Part shown: positions 1-62,507 of the stretch, in pieces
Numbering within the stretch: position 1 is the first letter of the stretch
Layout of the letters: every line of letters begins with the position of its first letter
Origin: Acanthaster planci
Taxonomy: Eukaryota > Echinodermata > Asteroidea > Valvatida > Acanthasteridae
DNA length: 64,000 nt
Direction: 5' to 3'
Assembly (NCBI RefSeq): GCF_001949145.1
Contig: NW_019091432.1
Location: forward strand, 1,560,311 to 1,624,310
The notes under the pieces: generated by a model
What the model was told of the DNA's origin: nothing
Database searches by the model: none
Seen by the model: only the letters and a program-made list of their open reading frames with translations
Made by a program: the position numbers and the translations under genes

Positions 1-431
1 TCACAATATTATATACAGGTTGTCCTCCCAATGTAGGTAGGCACAATTTAACCACATATACCACAGATACCCAATAAATAGTTTATAAAGAAGAACATTT
101 CAAGGCAGATATTGTTTTTTATCACTACACCTTCATCCTCTAGATGTTCATGGCAGTAAAAGGGTTATTTAGGTCTGATGGACAAAATATGGCATAAACC
201 TTCTTGCTGTCAAATGTGCTAACTGTACTGACTTGACCACTAACTGGAGCAAGTATCTTCCCTACGGACACAAGGACTTTCCCAGCTGGAAGGCTACCAT
301 AAGCTAATCATTCTCCTTGTGCCAATTTGTTTTTAATAAGTACATCTTTTTCTAATGGAATTATGCCCTCTACACATTCAATCTGCCCAGAGCACTCTAG
401 GATTTAAGATTTTTTCTCCAACTCCACTTAC

Positions 432-41694
<41,263 letters not shown>

Positions 41695-42596
41695 CTGAAA
41701 AAAATAGCTAAGCCGCTCTTCCGGATGATCAAACGTCTCGAAAGGGGATTTCTCTAATCGACACACCTGTCCTTCAGGCCTTTGTTTCTTTCTGGAAAGA
41801 TTTACTGAAATCCGTCAAAACCGTTCTTTTGTTTGAATGTCGGTTGTATTTTTCAGGAGCTTTCCAACTGAGTGTAAATGCACTTGTATTTGGGGGAGTT
41901 TCCAGTGCCCCGATATAGTTGCAAAACGTGGCTAACGGGATTACACTACAGGAAGAGTTATGATGAAATCTGTTTCCTCCTCGATATATCCTCCGCCGGA
42001 TGCGGCACTAGATGCAGGTAGACACCTCGTAAGCCGGCAGATTGGATGGTCGAGGGTAATTATTTTCCAGTCGTCTCTGATCTCTTTCACATACGGTTTT
42101 CACCTATTGATTTAAAACAAAGTGAAAAGACAAATTGTTAAAAAAAAATTTCTTACAAAGTTAGAGCGTTGCCTGTTTTAAAAAATTGGGGAATAATGAC
42201 AACGAATTTGATGTGAGACATCCTTTAGTTCCGATTCTGTTTCTTCTCTTTGCCCTGAATGTTATCGTGTCTCATCTTAGCTGCATGTGTAATAGAGAAA
42301 GGAGATTAACTGTCTCAAACTGAAACATAAAAAAATCAACACCAACACTGTGAGGGAGGAATTCATGTTGAGGATTACGAAAAAAAAGTATTTCAACTGG
42401 TGAAGTTCACCTACTTACTCTGGGCACGCAACACTAGATTGTCAGGTTTTACAGCTATATCGCATTGCGTTAGTATCCAATCTACTCTGATCTGCCATTT
42501 AATGTCGAACATACAAGGTTGATTGTAAAACAAGAAGTTGATTGTCGATTTCAGAAAGCTCCATCTTGTAGCAGTTATTGTAAGAAGAGGACTCAC

Positions 42597-42660
42597 CTGA
42601 CGGAGAAGACAATTCTCCCCGCAGCTTCAGTCTTGAGGAATATCTCGCTCTTCGCGTGAA
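42597..42660 (-). other. 5' UTR exon 1 of the FN3/EGF gene (right edge approximate)
   Basis: On the minus strand a strong donor (CAG|GTGAGT) lies just left of 42,597. It can pair with the strong acceptor TTTTTTTCAG at 41,695 to remove a 0.9 kb intron from the 5' UTR. The exon's right limit and the transcription start are not visible, and I see no convincing TATA box. The exon is inferred from splice signals only. Confidence 0.45.
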
Positions 42661-44214
42661 AATAATGAAAGCAAATTTACGAAACGATTACCCCACATAC
42701 TGCGTGTATTGGTATTGATCAGGCTTTGCCCAAAAGGCGTGGTCATCCAGTCGCACAGAACAACGGCAACATTTGGTACAGACGCGTGTAATCGATCTCA
42801 CTATTGTTACAAAAACAATGCCATGGGTGTGATATCTGTTCGTATCAAGTCATGATCCGCGGGACAAAATCAGCGCAAGGCCAAACGTGGGAAACGTGCA
42901 AACTGAGGACAAATTAATGACGTATGACTGGCCTGGTTCTTTAATTTTAAGGACTGGTGTGTTTTAAAATAAAATTTGATATTACAGACAATTGATTTCC
43001 GCATTATCGGTACCCAAAGGATGGGTGTGGAAAGCTAATATGAAACAGGCGGGTGGGGTGTATCTGAAGTCAATGTGCCCTGAATTCTAATGAGCGAAAG
43101 AGACACAAAAACTTTACATGTGTACCACTCTCGACCCATTAAATATACTTACTGTTTTACTGGTACACATTATTACTTCGTAACCATTTTAAAAACAAAA
43201 TTCTGAACTGAATCGCCAACGTTGAGATGGCATTGTATCGATCTACAATCATGTGCAGTTGCATGCAATCCAAAATTCGCACAATAGTAACTGTACATCT
43301 GCCGGTCACTCTCGTGCTCCGTTTTCCTTTCAATGATAAATTCCTGTATCCATTTCAACTGACCTTTCCTTAGTTACCATTAGCAACAGGTACGACCAAA
43401 AATTCTAAAAAGGTAAAGCCAAACTGAACGATCCTGCAAAGTTTCATTCACGTCCTTTCAGACAATGTTTTTTTATTGATATACGCTTTCATCATTTTTT
43501 TCCGCCATGGTTATCGCTTCACAATGATTAATGAGAACCTTCACATAGTGAAAGTTCAATGTTACCCTCTAAGACAAGGCGAAATGAAGTAATGAATCTT
43601 TGGGAAGGGGATGCGGGGTTATAATTGGGACATCACAAAAACAAACATCCATTCTGTATATATCAAATAACCCCCTTTTTTAAATATCGTTTTTCGTACA
43701 TTGCGGTTCAGTAAAACAGAGAGGGATGACCGTCACATTTAGAGCTTTTTTTGGACATCTAGCAAACCTTCTGAGATTCGTGGCCCTCTACTCTAACCAG
43801 CACAAACGAAAAACGACACTTAAAAAGAGAGTCCTTCAAGACAATCAATATACCCCGAACAAGGAAATCGACCACGTGTGAACACACTCATGTGACACAA
43901 AACAGTCGGCATCCTTTTATCTCATTAATATCACACTTAGTTTTTCGGTAAATTCTGTACATGCCTCTTACAATTTTGTTTTCATAACTTACATAAAACA
44001 GCTGGCTCATTCACAATATGTTTACCACAGACTTCACAGTATTCCAACTTTAAAACATTTTCAGTGGAATTGTGCGAATTAATAAAATGGCTGCTTCAAA
44101 CCTCTGGCCTTGAATGAACTAACCGACGATTTCAACACGAGAAGCACTTTCACAAGTGGCAGGCTCTTAATAGTTGACAGTGTACCTTCCGGGAGGGTTA
44201 AACTGGTAAAAGGG

Positions 44215-44345
44215 ACGGGTTACAGGCAGACACGCCTTTCCATTGGGATTTTATTTTCAGTCAGATAGGTGCACCGGTAATTTCCTTGCCACCGTGGGCC
44301 AGGTTCAAATCCTCTCAGTGTCATAAGTCAGTCCCTGCCCGAGTC
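44215..44345 (+). mobile_element. Possible SINE remnant with B-box-like motif
   Basis: ccaggttcaaatcctctc near 44,301-44,318 resembles a Pol III B-box (ggttcaaatcc). No confident A-box or copy elsewhere in the window was seen, so this is tentative. Confidence 0.25.
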
Positions 44346-44568
44346 TGTGGGTTTTACTCCCAGAACTTGACATTGCAGGTCTATTCCCCTCAACAGATGA
44401 ACAAATCTCACTCCATTCTCATTTTTTTTCAAGTTTCCACGTCTTTGGCAGCTACCACACCAAAAAAAAAGGAACCCCCCCAAAAAACCGTGAATTACTG
44501 GTTCTCAATACAAGAGACGACTGTATAAAATTACAGTTAAAAAAAGGTCATGGTCTTCATACAGCATG

Positions 44569-44606
44569 AGTGATGTTTTATTTTATTTCATTTTATTTTA
44601 TTTTAT
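44569..44606. repeat. (ATTTT)n simple repeat
   Basis: A run of ttttattttatttcatttt units ends in ttttatatgg. It is intergenic. Confidence 0.85.
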
Positions 44607-47600
44607 ATGGGAGGTGGGTGCCCAGGGGTGCACACGTTTCCAAGGGGGGCACTGCAAGCAAATAGACTGTGGTTTGTATATATGTTGTGCGCATGTCTAA
44701 ATTCAACACCTTCACCCCCGCAATCATTTCCCCCTTAGTTGCGTCAATGCCCTCTCAGCTGTCCAGTCTGATTACACATACCGTGAATGACATTACCCAT
44801 TCTCGGGCGGAGTCGCTCAAAAATGTACACATGCATATAAATAATGGATTTAAAAAAAGATGGGGTTGCAATTTCACCCCTCTGTACCCATCAGCAACTA
44901 AGCCATGACGGATATGCGTATTATAAAATGCAGGTGACTGTGAAACGAAAAGGAACTCAGGAAGTGAAAATTTATCCACTCTGCTTACAGTCCAATGGTC
45001 ATTACTTGTTAGCTCACAAACACATAGATGTTTTTGTTTAGTTAGTCTTGATATCTTATACTTTTTCCATCTCCAATAAGAGCTGCTTCAGTATAAAAGC
45101 TTACATTAATATAATCAAAAACAAAAGAAAAAAGCATAGACCAATGTTTATGAAAACACAATGCCTAATGATGATATATCTGAAGAAGCAGACGAGGTAC
45201 ATGATGCTGCGCTAATTTTGTTAGTTTATGTACAAATTATCACCATTTCATCAACTAACGCTTTACGACTGTTTGATAAAAGCACATTTTAAAGCAATAT
45301 TGTCCATCGGTGATATAAGAAAGGAATTTTTACACAATTAATTCTCAGTTGAGTTTATTACAAGTAAGAAGCCAAGAAGCTTCAGACTTTTTAATTACCA
45401 AATCACAGTTTTTGGTTAATATGTGACGAACATGGAATAAGTATATATTTGTCACAAGCTTTGTGAGTTTAATCTTCAGACCTACTTCATGTTTAAAAGT
45501 CGTGAATGGTACTTGTAGGTGTATAAGTAACATGTGGTAGAGAGATACTGGGCTCAAATCCAACACCATGTGCAGTCCACTCTCGATATAAAGAACTGTT
45601 ACAACAAAACACTGTTATAAAGAGCAAGTTCTGTGCGTCCCACATTTCTTGAATTATGCTTTTCTGTTTGTCCACTCCTTTTTTGGGGTTAGCACAATAG
45701 TTAACTGTACTGGCCTTCACTGTTGAGTGTTTGGGAAAGATACAGCTTGTTTGTGACAGAGTGAAAGTTGACGGAACTTGGACAGGTTTCAGACACAAAA
45801 TGGATGCCACAAGCCCACAACAAGCAGTAAAGCAAGCAGCCTTTATCTTTCCACTGTTTGCGTGTACTAATGCATTGTAATTGGGAGCCACTCCTCGTCT
45901 CATTTCATGTCCCATGCTAGCCAGAGCAAGTTCACTCAAGGTTCAGTGTCACAGCAGCAATGGTATTGTCATGGCTCCTTACTGTACATTGACAAGCTGG
46001 GGCACTGATAACCAGTGATGCAACCAACCACAATTGACTGGTCCTTAACCCTAACAGTCCCAAATCCTCAAATTTCAATACGATTTTACATACTCCCTTG
46101 GGGATTAGGGTTAATACTCGATAAGACTGGTTAAACCACTGTCAACTACCACACATTACATCTCAAATAGTTGAACCGTGGTTAGGTCACTTGTGATCAA
46201 ATTCACTCCAAGATGTGATATTTCTACAGACATGCTTAAATGCTAAGGGAAAGGAAGAAGAAACAGCAGTTGATTACTGACACTTGAACAAAATCACATT
46301 GGAAATCAGAAAACTTGAAACATAGAAAATGTATGCTGTGTTTACTTGTTCACCTGTACACTCTTTGAGTGTTTGCTAAAATGCGCACCTCACACTAATG
46401 GATGTCAAGCTTTTCAGTGTAATTAGTAATGGTAGAAATATTTCAAGAGTTATCAGCTTACGACACTAGGCAATGCTCCATACCAGCTATTTACAAAGTG
46501 CACATTGGCTAAAATTAGATTTTGTTATTTCTTTGCTTAATAAATCATACAATCTATGTACAACTTTCCTTTATTCTTTCCAAGTTTGTACAATGTCAAG
46601 ACAGCTTCACATTTGATTTCCACAGAAGTTTCTGCCAAATTCACTCACAGCCATAACAAGTACAAATTCAACACTTAACTCTTACAATAAATGTGATCAT
46701 CAGGGGAAGTGATTGAATAGGTAACAGCCTTCTAGATTCAATGTTGTCTGAAAGCACACCCTAACTGATTCACAACACAGAGAAAGTAGTTTTGCTACCA
46801 GACCAAAAGATTCCAACTACTGTGAGAAATCTTAGGTCAGGTGGCATGTGACAAAACCTGGAGAGTTCCTACCATTTCCAAATATTTGGAAAGCGACTGA
46901 AATTTTCTGAGCCCATGTTTTAGTGATTTCAGATATTGTTGATGTTGGCATAATTTAATATTTATAAACCACCTTTCCTTACAGATTTCCCAACACGCAA
47001 CACAGTTCTGACTACTTTTTTTCAATTTCAAAACTTTTTTGGGGCGAATTATAGGAACTTGTTATAATGGTTACTCTTAAAGTAACAGCCAAGTGTACCC
47101 TCCACCCCAGAGAGTATGCGGTACATCTTACATTACATCATGTTCTATATTTGTCAACAGGGGCTACCAAACCCAAATTTTAAACACAGAGAGGGGATTG
47201 TCACATCAGGGAACCAGACAACAGAGAAGGTTGGTCACAGAATTGGCTTAACAAGTGGCATAGTTTCCCTGGCTTCAAAAACAGACTACAGGCCAGTCAA
47301 ATGAGGCTAACTGCTTTTGTCAATCAGTTTCCAACTAACTTTGCTTACATAAGCTTGGAAACTGCTGCTAGTGAGAACAATTAGCAGCCTGATTCCTGAA
47401 CCTCAAGAACAGACAAGTTTGAAGATTTGCTATAAAAAGACTCAGTGCTGGAGTAGTGCATGATAACACATACACCACCAGACCTCCACCATAGGGTCTG
47501 AATGGGTACCTCTGTTTGCAACCATTGCATGGGTGGACGATAGTTGTATTAGCTGTAATGGAGCAAATTTGGTGGCGAGCAAATTTCAACAAAGGCAGGC

Positions 47601-48754
47601 ATTTAAAAAAGTATCCGACAACGATTTCTGTCTTGTAAGAGCGTCAGAATTCAGTTCTCTGACTTGACACATTCCGAACTAACCTTTTGAGAGTTGAGCC
47701 ACTTGGTGTTGAAAGCTGAAAAGACTCATAAATGTTGAACCACATGGAACAATACTACCCTTGCATACGAACTTCACTACGAGAAAGAGTGCACACACCT
47801 GGTGCACTATGCCTACGTTTGTCTGAGCTGTGGAGTGTCTCCAACACTAGATTCAAATAGTTGCCAAAAAAGCTGAAGTTGTAAACCTGGTTGGCAAAGC
47901 AAGAGGATGAATGCCAACTGTTTCCATTTCCGTCACAAAAAACCTAAATTGAGGCATGTATTTTATGAGTGGGTGACTGGACATACATTAATGCGGCAGG
48001 AATAACAGCCTTGCCAACATGTCATGACCATACCAAAATTTAACAAACCATAGCTTGGAAAGGTTACAAAACGAAACATAATTTGATGGGAAGAGATACA
48101 CCCTTTACCCCCTGAAGGCATTGAATACTTTTCAACTATAAAAAAGGAACCCCCCCCCAAAAAAGTGTCCCCACTACACCCCCTTAACAGTCCCCGCCCC
48201 AAAGTCTGTCCTTTCTACATGCCAACACCAAATCAGATCCCGGATATAAATCATTCCTCTAAATCTACTTTTACTATCAAACAAGAAGTCATTTTGAAAT
48301 ATATGCAAAGTTGTTCACTAAAAAGCAAAGTTATACAGACTGTTACCATTTTTTAAAAGTATATCTTGAAAGAGGCCATGGGTCAAGGGTCAGCTTGCTA
48401 GACAGGCTAAAAATCATTGGAGTCCTCTTTTGAAAATTAATCTCCTCCAAATTTTAACATAAATCTTTGATTGACTTCTCTCCAAACAATTAAGTGTTTT
48501 TAAAAGATTACTCAAGTGTTTTAAAGAGTGTATGAATTTTTCAGGGATGGTTTGTTCTCAGTAAAGCAAGGATGCACCGAATTTCAAAGCTATTGAAGAC
48601 TTTTGGAAATAGAAGAACTAGAAGTGTAAGTCCATCATTACTGTGCAAAGAAGGCCTCCCTACAGTAAGAGATGGAAAACTCTTTCCAAGGCCCAAAAGG
48701 CCACTTGCTAGCGCAAAGAAATTAACATCTGTAAAATAAAGCTTCTAGTCAACA

Positions 48755-49939
48755 TACAAAACTAAATAGATCCAAATTTTATTTATTTATTTTTTTTATG
48801 AACAACTGTGCTATTATACATCATTATGTCCATTAAGTAATTCTCAGTCTTTTTCTCTTCATATTGAACGAACAGCCTTTTAGTAACAACTAACTTTCCC
48901 ATGACCAAAAAAAAAAAACAATCAATGCCCTTGCGCCCCGTATAAAACAATTAAAATCAAGCATAACACTGACTTCTTAAAACAAACAAAAAATTGTACA
49001 AAAACTTATGAACCACTTGACGATGAAAGCATCATGTTACACAACTCCTGATTCAAAACAAATTTGGCCCCCAAAATAGTAGTCTCTGTTTATTTAAATT
49101 CAACACAAAGCAACGAATATGAATTTCTCTAGTTCATTAAATTCTTCGCAATTTTTAAGGCTTTTCTCGTACATACACTTAGTTTTAGAGTGTGGGCATT
49201 TTGTGAAAAACGGAGCTAAATAAACAGCTACAGGTGCTACGAGTAAACTACTGTGATTAAAAAGCATCGCTAATGTAGTGGGGTGCGCTTGCTCTGCCTA
49301 AACTACGATGAAAGATACTTTCACCATTAACAAGTGCTTCAAGACACCAGCGCACGGGTTTTGTATCATTTTCAAGGCGTCACCTTGACCAACACTACAG
49401 ATGCGACTACATCTTCCAAACACAATGTCTAGTCATTTTTCTGTTCTTCGTTTTTTTGTTTTTTTTCTCCATATTGTGCACTGTTGGCTGAAACAAGACC
49501 CACGAGCCCAACGATTAATCGACGGCAAAAGGGGGGGAGAGCCACTCTGGTCCAAAGATCAGCATGGGCAGGCACTCATGGGTTTTAACGACTCTAGCTT
49601 CAGCTAACCACGACGAAATCTTACAGGGACTTGTTTGTCCCAAGCAAGACAATAGGGGAGGGATGGTGTCAAAACGGACACACGGCAGATGTGGCATTGT
49701 ACGACTATCAATTTTATCCAGAACACACGTGTACAAGAGAATCCTTTCCCTGCGCGCATAGTGAAATATACAGACTACTGCTTTGAAATTCGTGTATCAC
49801 TGGACTCGGAGGGGAAAGTGACAGAGACATTCACAAAGTGGTTGGTTAGAAAGCAGGGCTATAAAACTAGCCCCTCAACCCATGTGGTTCCATGATGGTC
49901 AACCTACCGGTGGACAGCTCCAGCTGTCGGGAGGTGTCC
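48755..49939 (-). other. Likely FoxK 3' UTR
   Basis: The region left of the FoxK stop codon has no further exon. On the minus strand overlapping AATAAA signals lie at plus positions 48,778-48,787, with another at 49,089-49,094, so the transcript may end near 48,755 or 49,070. The extent is inferred. Confidence 0.4.
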
Positions 49940-56517
<6,578 letters not shown>

Positions 56518-57658
56518 CTGCCGGGAGAGAGAAGTGGGAGAATGGTGTTCAATTTTCCTGAGGAGCGCAAGTGTTACAAATATCACTGGATTCGCCTGAA
56601 AATAACATTCACCATGTGATAATGAAAGCCGTCAAATTCGTGGTGTAGCTCTGTTTATTACAACAATATTCTTCAGTACTCATCAGACCTCTTTACTGAT
56701 GAGGCCGCACTTAAAGTATGTGCTGTCCTACAGTGCTCAGTGGATCCCAAGCCACCAGTAGCTCCGTAGGAAAATTCACATGTGAATAAAGTGTCATGTC
56801 ATCTGTACAGAGGTCTATCCAAACGTTTCTCCGACCTTCCAATGTTGTTCACGTCACGTACTTTTTACCATTCATGCCTTTGAACACTGTGTGTATCCGT
56901 TTTTTAAAAAGGACACACCCCTTCAAATACCAATGACTGAAAACTTTAAAAATAACAGATATTTCCAGGACATGGTAGACTTTTGAAACGCTTAGTACAA
57001 ACAAGCACAAAATTCCTTGCCAACTTTTTCTGTCGAGTCAAAATGGGGCAAATAATATAAAAGGACGGCAGGCGTTGCTACCACAAAGTGCCTCAAAAGT
57101 CTCCCATTTCACAAATATATTGGTAAACCTTAAAGTGTCCAATTGCTATCAAACAATACCGGTACCTTACTTAGAAGTGCTGCTTGACAAGGCTGCTCAC
57201 GATGCTGTCTTTTAGCAAGACAACTCAAGGTTCATCATAAGCCAAAGCATCATCTGCCTTTGACTCTGGCTTAAGTTTTAATTAAAAATTTGAATGAAAA
57301 TATGCTGGTACATGTATGTGAACCTGTATCACTTGATTCAAATAGGCTAAGAAACCCGGGGATAGCATGGTCAAAGGATGAACAGATATGAACTACATGT
57401 AGCACCCCTAGATGCAGGGTTTAACACAGGATTTCCAAAACGGGCCGTTCTCCCGACGGTGCAGTTCTAAAGTACATGTCCTTTGTGTCTTCCACAAATA
57501 CTGTACAGTTGTGGCATGTGATGCGATGTGATGGAAAAAGTAGTCTGATTGCCAGACCAGCTAACAGTGGGGCTGTCTGACAGGTACCACATGTCTCATA
57601 CACTGACATACACGTATGCAGTGCTGCACATGAACTTGAAAAATGGTTACGGACACCA

Positions 57659-57906
57659 GGGGCCAATTTCATAGAGCTGCTTAAGCACAAAGTTTGCTTA
57701 AGCACAAAAAACCTTGCTTAAAAAAACAAAGGTTACCAGCTCAAAATCTACGTAATCGTCATGCTAACCAAAAGACAGGTGAATACCATTCCACACCAAC
57801 ATACCGGTACATAACATGGAGTTTTGGCTGGTAACCTGATTTGTCAAGCAAGTATTTTCATGCTTTTGCAAATTTTGTGCTTAAGCAGCTCTACGAATTT
57901 CGCCCC
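57659..57906. mobile_element. MITE-like hairpin element of 248 bp (ctgcttaagca ends)
   Basis: ggggccaatttcatagagct at the left pairs with the complement ggggcgaaattcgtagagct of the right end, followed on both sides by gcttaagcacaaa. I associate this end sequence with repeats common in sea-star and other echinoderm genomes (recollection, unchecked). It lies in a FoxK intron. Confidence 0.7.
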
Positions 57907-60345
57907 AGATTAAGTTGGACATTCTGCAAGCGTAATCTTGTGTGTATGTAGTATGCATGTACTGTACATCAATGTGTCTGGAGCCATGAAGTATGAAAAG
58001 CATGCTCGCAAAGCATGTATGGCTGGTCGGTCAGTTTACGAGGTATTTCTTCTACTTTTTTTCTAAACAAAAAACAATGAAATCCCTTCAAGTACATAAA
58101 AATAGTTACAAAAAAAAAATCCTCCTGTCATTTTGGTCTGTCCATTTTGCAAAGTCATCTGTCCAAAATTACACATTGCAAGTCCAAAAATCAGATGGAT
58201 GGGCCACTAGATGAGACCCAGCCTGGATGTTGAAGGCTTGAGTCGAACTCCAACAATCCTAGGAAGGATCTCGGGATCCCTGCACAGTGCACAGTTGCAA
58301 CAGTATTACAGACTGATGAGGTAGAGAGATACCAGACACGTTTCTTGAAGATCAACAACTAACCAAAGAAAAACTCCACCATCTACTGAATTCGGTGGCT
58401 TGAGAATTCATTCATCCAACAGCTTGGCTATCTCTTTAAAAGATGTACTGCAGGCAAAATCAGAAAGAGTGCTATTTTTGCATTTCGACTGATATTGACC
58501 CGTCTCTATAAGGTCCTTTTTTCGTCCAAAAAGAAAATCGATTGCATTTGAACAAATCCAATCAAAAATACAACCCCCACACATTAGCAAATAAGGCATA
58601 TCGTCGACAGTGATATTTAAACAATGCTCTCCTGCCAGAATACGTTTGGGATTTCACAATTGCTTCAATGTGAGACACAACCTGTGGCATTTGAAAGATG
58701 AGTCTTCAATCAAACCAAAAAAAAAAAAAAGAAAAAGGAAGGACAACTGCCTTCTCATCCTGGCATGAGTGATGCCGTCCAAACTAAAGCCCCCAAAAAA
58801 CAACCGGTCCCTTTTTAAACAGAAACCGCGGAATCTGAGAACTGTGGACAGAAGAATCACAGCTAGAGAAAACAAACAGCAGCCTCTCAGGTATGAAGAA
58901 AAATAGGAAGATCGTGTTTCCCAGAGACAGCTGCCAGAATCTCCCCAAAGCATTCAATCCAATTTGTCGGGATTATTCATCTTCCTCATGTGCAATCTTA
59001 CAAATTGCTTTTACCGTCATTTGGTATCAACACTTTGTTTTTCAAACACTGAATAATGTCCGGTCTTTCACTACAGCATTCAACAAATCCTCCATTTTTT
59101 GGGGGGAGGGGGGAAGTGTTTACATTTAAACATGGTCACTGAAACTATCGATTTGTCCAACAAAACACTGTAGATGAGCAACAGTGAAAGACCAGTAAAT
59201 GTCAATGATCTGCGGAAATAGCATTGAGATCCTCTCTTATTTTCCAATGGTACAATCTGAACCTGTTCCCCAGACTCGGCAATTTCTTGGCACTTGTGTA
59301 ACCAGATATGATATTCTTTTTTTCCCCCTAGCCCACGGTTGTGCCTGGATCACAACACGCAGCAATGAACTTTTACATCGTTTAATTCTCTCCCATCGCA
59401 AGATTCCCTGCTGATCCCATCAGGGGGATTGTGTCAGACATGTCGGATAATCACCATCTTTATTTAGATAACATGCATTCTCACGAACATGGTTGAACAC
59501 TGTATACATGTGTCCGCTCTGACTGCAAGCACCTCATCAGTGGCAAAGAAGAGAAAGGCCAGTGGGAAGAAACTAGGCATACATCCAAAGACAGAAATTT
59601 CGACAGAAATTGGCTGCACATACTCAGCGTGCCTTGTAACAAATGCACTTGACGAACGAACCTCTAGTTTTTAACAGAAAATGGCAGTAAAGCACTTTCT
59701 GATACATGACTGCATATAAAGCTACAAAATTCATACAAAACATACCTAATTCTGTATTAAGTTTTGAATGCATGCACATTCCATACGAACACAATAGTTC
59801 TGAGTCCCCATGTAAAAATATTCTGTAGGTTGCACTCACCACTGATCTAGATGTGATCATGGAAGGGAAACGTTGGGTGAACCACACACCAGCGCATCAT
59901 ATGCAGAGGGCGACCCCCCCCCCCAAAAAATGCCTCCATGTTAAGCAAGAAGGCGTTATGTGCGTAATGTCTCTGGCACATGTCCATAACGCAAGTGTTG
60001 ATCTCCTGAACAAATTCTTGAGATAATGATGTCTGCAGCGGATGTGCAGGCACCAGCAGGTTTGAATTTCCACAGGGGCACGCCTATGCACTGAGTGGCT
60101 GGACTCGGGCCCACAATACATTCATAAGATGGTAATAACAATTTACTGTGCTAACTGGATACACGTACATGTACATTTCTTTTCGATCATCTAAGAACAA
60201 GAACAGTCTGGCAGAATTTTCTTTTTATATATTTCATTCTTTTCTTTATATATTTGTTGTGGTTACCCTCCTGTCAAGAAAACAAGCTTGTTTTTCTCTT
60301 ACAGTATCAAAACATTTGTGTCTAAAAGGTCAGCAGAAGGTTAAT

Positions 60346-60397
60346 GCTTAAAGGGACTGACACATACACAGCTTAAAGGGACTGACACATACATGTA
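60346..60397. repeat. Two 25-bp tandem units
   Basis: gcttaaagggactgacacat plus acaca occurs twice in succession, with the second copy slightly diverging at its end. It lies in the FoxK 5' intron. Confidence 0.85.
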
Positions 60398-61717
60398 CAC
60401 AGACAAGGAAACCCACCAATATTAGTGCGACAGACTCCCATAAAAATAATCTGTCTTCATTATTTGTGTTTTACTTTACATCAGAAAGTGCAAGTTGAGC
60501 CCTTGGTTTCCATGAATCAATAGACGTCCAGATGAAAACAGACAAAACTGTTGAGGGTTCCTGCTAAATGAATTCAACTTAAAAATGGCTCTGGCAACTT
60601 GAAACTCATTTCTGCTGGATGGGCTCATATATACCGGTATGGGTGTAGATTGGTAGATTTACTGGTGATGAATAGTTTCACGGACAACCTGGGGAAACCA
60701 CACGGCTAAACACCTGGATGTGTGCCAAAGGGGAAAAACATGCAAAGCACCTATGGGATAAAACAAGTGTTTTCACATTTAGGTCACAAATCTAGCTCTA
60801 CTGGTAAGCCTACATGTATATCTGCAAAGCCATCCTTAAATGAAGAGACTATTTTCGGAGCCAGTCTACACTGGTCTATCACATCCACAAATCCTCTAAT
60901 TTTCAGTTTGCTTACAAGAGGATTTTGACTGAAATCAAAGATCTGCAAAGCTGAAGCTGCTGGATACTAGGGCAACTGGATGAAGGATTTGGAGAGATTT
61001 TTAGCAAATATTGTCCAAGAAGGTAGGTTTTAATATTTGTCTTTAAAAGTTATTAATATCCTCTTTCTGTACACAGTGGGCATGTTTTTCACTTTGGATT
61101 TCCTTGTTACAAATCCCTGAGCTTGCATTTTCCAACAGATATCCATAACTTGGTTTAAATGCCAAGCCGGAAAATGAGGTTCTTTCACTCCTAAATATAT
61201 ACACCTGTATCTGACATTCACCCGTGTGCATTGCTTGAATATCGCGTATAAACACCTCTGTGTATTATGAACAGGGATCTAGGTCTACAGCCACTCACAG
61301 ATCATATAAACAAGTTTCATCCAGGGTCCTGTAAAAATAGCAGGCAGCAGAATGGCCAGGCAAATCAAATATGGAGTTACCCCTGGTACACTGTATAAAA
61401 GTAGTATTTGTTTTCACTGAGATTTATGAAGCAGAATTCCCAATTGTACATTTGGATACAGTTTTTCAGTGATGACATCACTAATACATGTAGAGTATAC
61501 CGTCTCTCTCTCCAACCATTAATTAAATAACATTTAGGAGGCGCATTCATCGGCTGCATTTACAACAGATTTCCATTGTATTTGCAATGACTGCACTATT
61601 ACCAGCCTTTCATATCCTGTACTTATGCATAAGCATGTAAAAGTCTATCTGTGCAAGTACGATACTATAGTCCAACATATGGTTTCTGGGCAATGTTGTA
61701 GTCAAGTGCTTTTTTTT

Positions 61718-61945
61718 CCGAGTACAGAGTACCGACGAGTACTTAGAAAGTCTGAGTACTTTACCAGCTGAGCATAAGAACTGATTTTCAAGTAAGAGTA
61801 CTTGTGCCTCTGAGTATAAGTACGAGTACTTGCACCTCTGAGTTTGAGCACTTGTATCCCTGAGTACAAGTACTTGAACCTCCGAGTATGAGCTTTTACC
61901 TCCGAGTGTGAGTACTTGTACCTCTGAGTGTGAGTACCTGTACCT
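61718..61945. repeat. Degenerate gagtac minisatellite, left block
   Basis: Units of about 20-22 bp similar to gagtacttgtacctctgagt are repeated around ten times with variation. A related, weaker block follows at about 62,508-62,700. Confidence 0.8.
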
Positions 61946-62507
61946 TAAACATGTAAATAACATTCTGAAACAATATACATTACAATGGAGTTGTGATTGG
62001 TGACTGGTGATCTGTGCTTATATGTGGCCATTTACAATGTGCATGTAGCAGTACGACTCTGACTCGTGTTTTATGTACGCACAACACGAATGTTTAAATC
62101 TGGATGGGTGAAGTCTGCGTTCCAGACTTTATTATTCCTATGTCAGTGTTTTTCTATGTTCTAGATTCTATGTCAGGACCGTGAACCAGACTAGCTACAA
62201 CTAAATTGAGTGTTATTAGTCTTGGACCCACGACGCCTTTCGTGGTGCTGCGACCCGCTGCTGCAATGCAGTGTGTGGTATGGTGTTCATGTACACAGCA
62301 ACGCTACGTCTGGTGATGGTTTGTGTCGCAGAATACACAGTAAGGTCTTGGAACAAAGACTAGGAAATACACCGGCATTTTGCATTCGTAAATTGGCTAA
62401 GATGGCGGGTGCGTCGGCCTTGTGTTTGTCGGACTGTACCAAATATCGGTCTGTGAGGATCAATTATCTTGTACCATTGTATTCCATGTTTAAAGGATTT
62501 TTTCAAT

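Larger units (their letters stand above)
42661..48754. other. Intergenic region between FoxK and the FN3/EGF gene
   Basis: No gene is recognised on either strand. It should contain the promoter of the FN3/EGF gene (near 42,660-43,000) and the terminator of FoxK, but no clear TATA box, CpG island or other motif can be defended. A stretch at 45,580-45,660 (cactctcgatataaagaact) may be a decayed DNA-transposon end. Confidence 0.6.

Noticed and set aside
45493-45939. Minus-strand 148-codon open frame in the intergenic region
   Set aside because: No domain or codon pattern is recognised. Its C-terminal part overlaps repeat-like sequence (tctcgatataaag, ggatttgagcccag), so it is probably repeat-derived.
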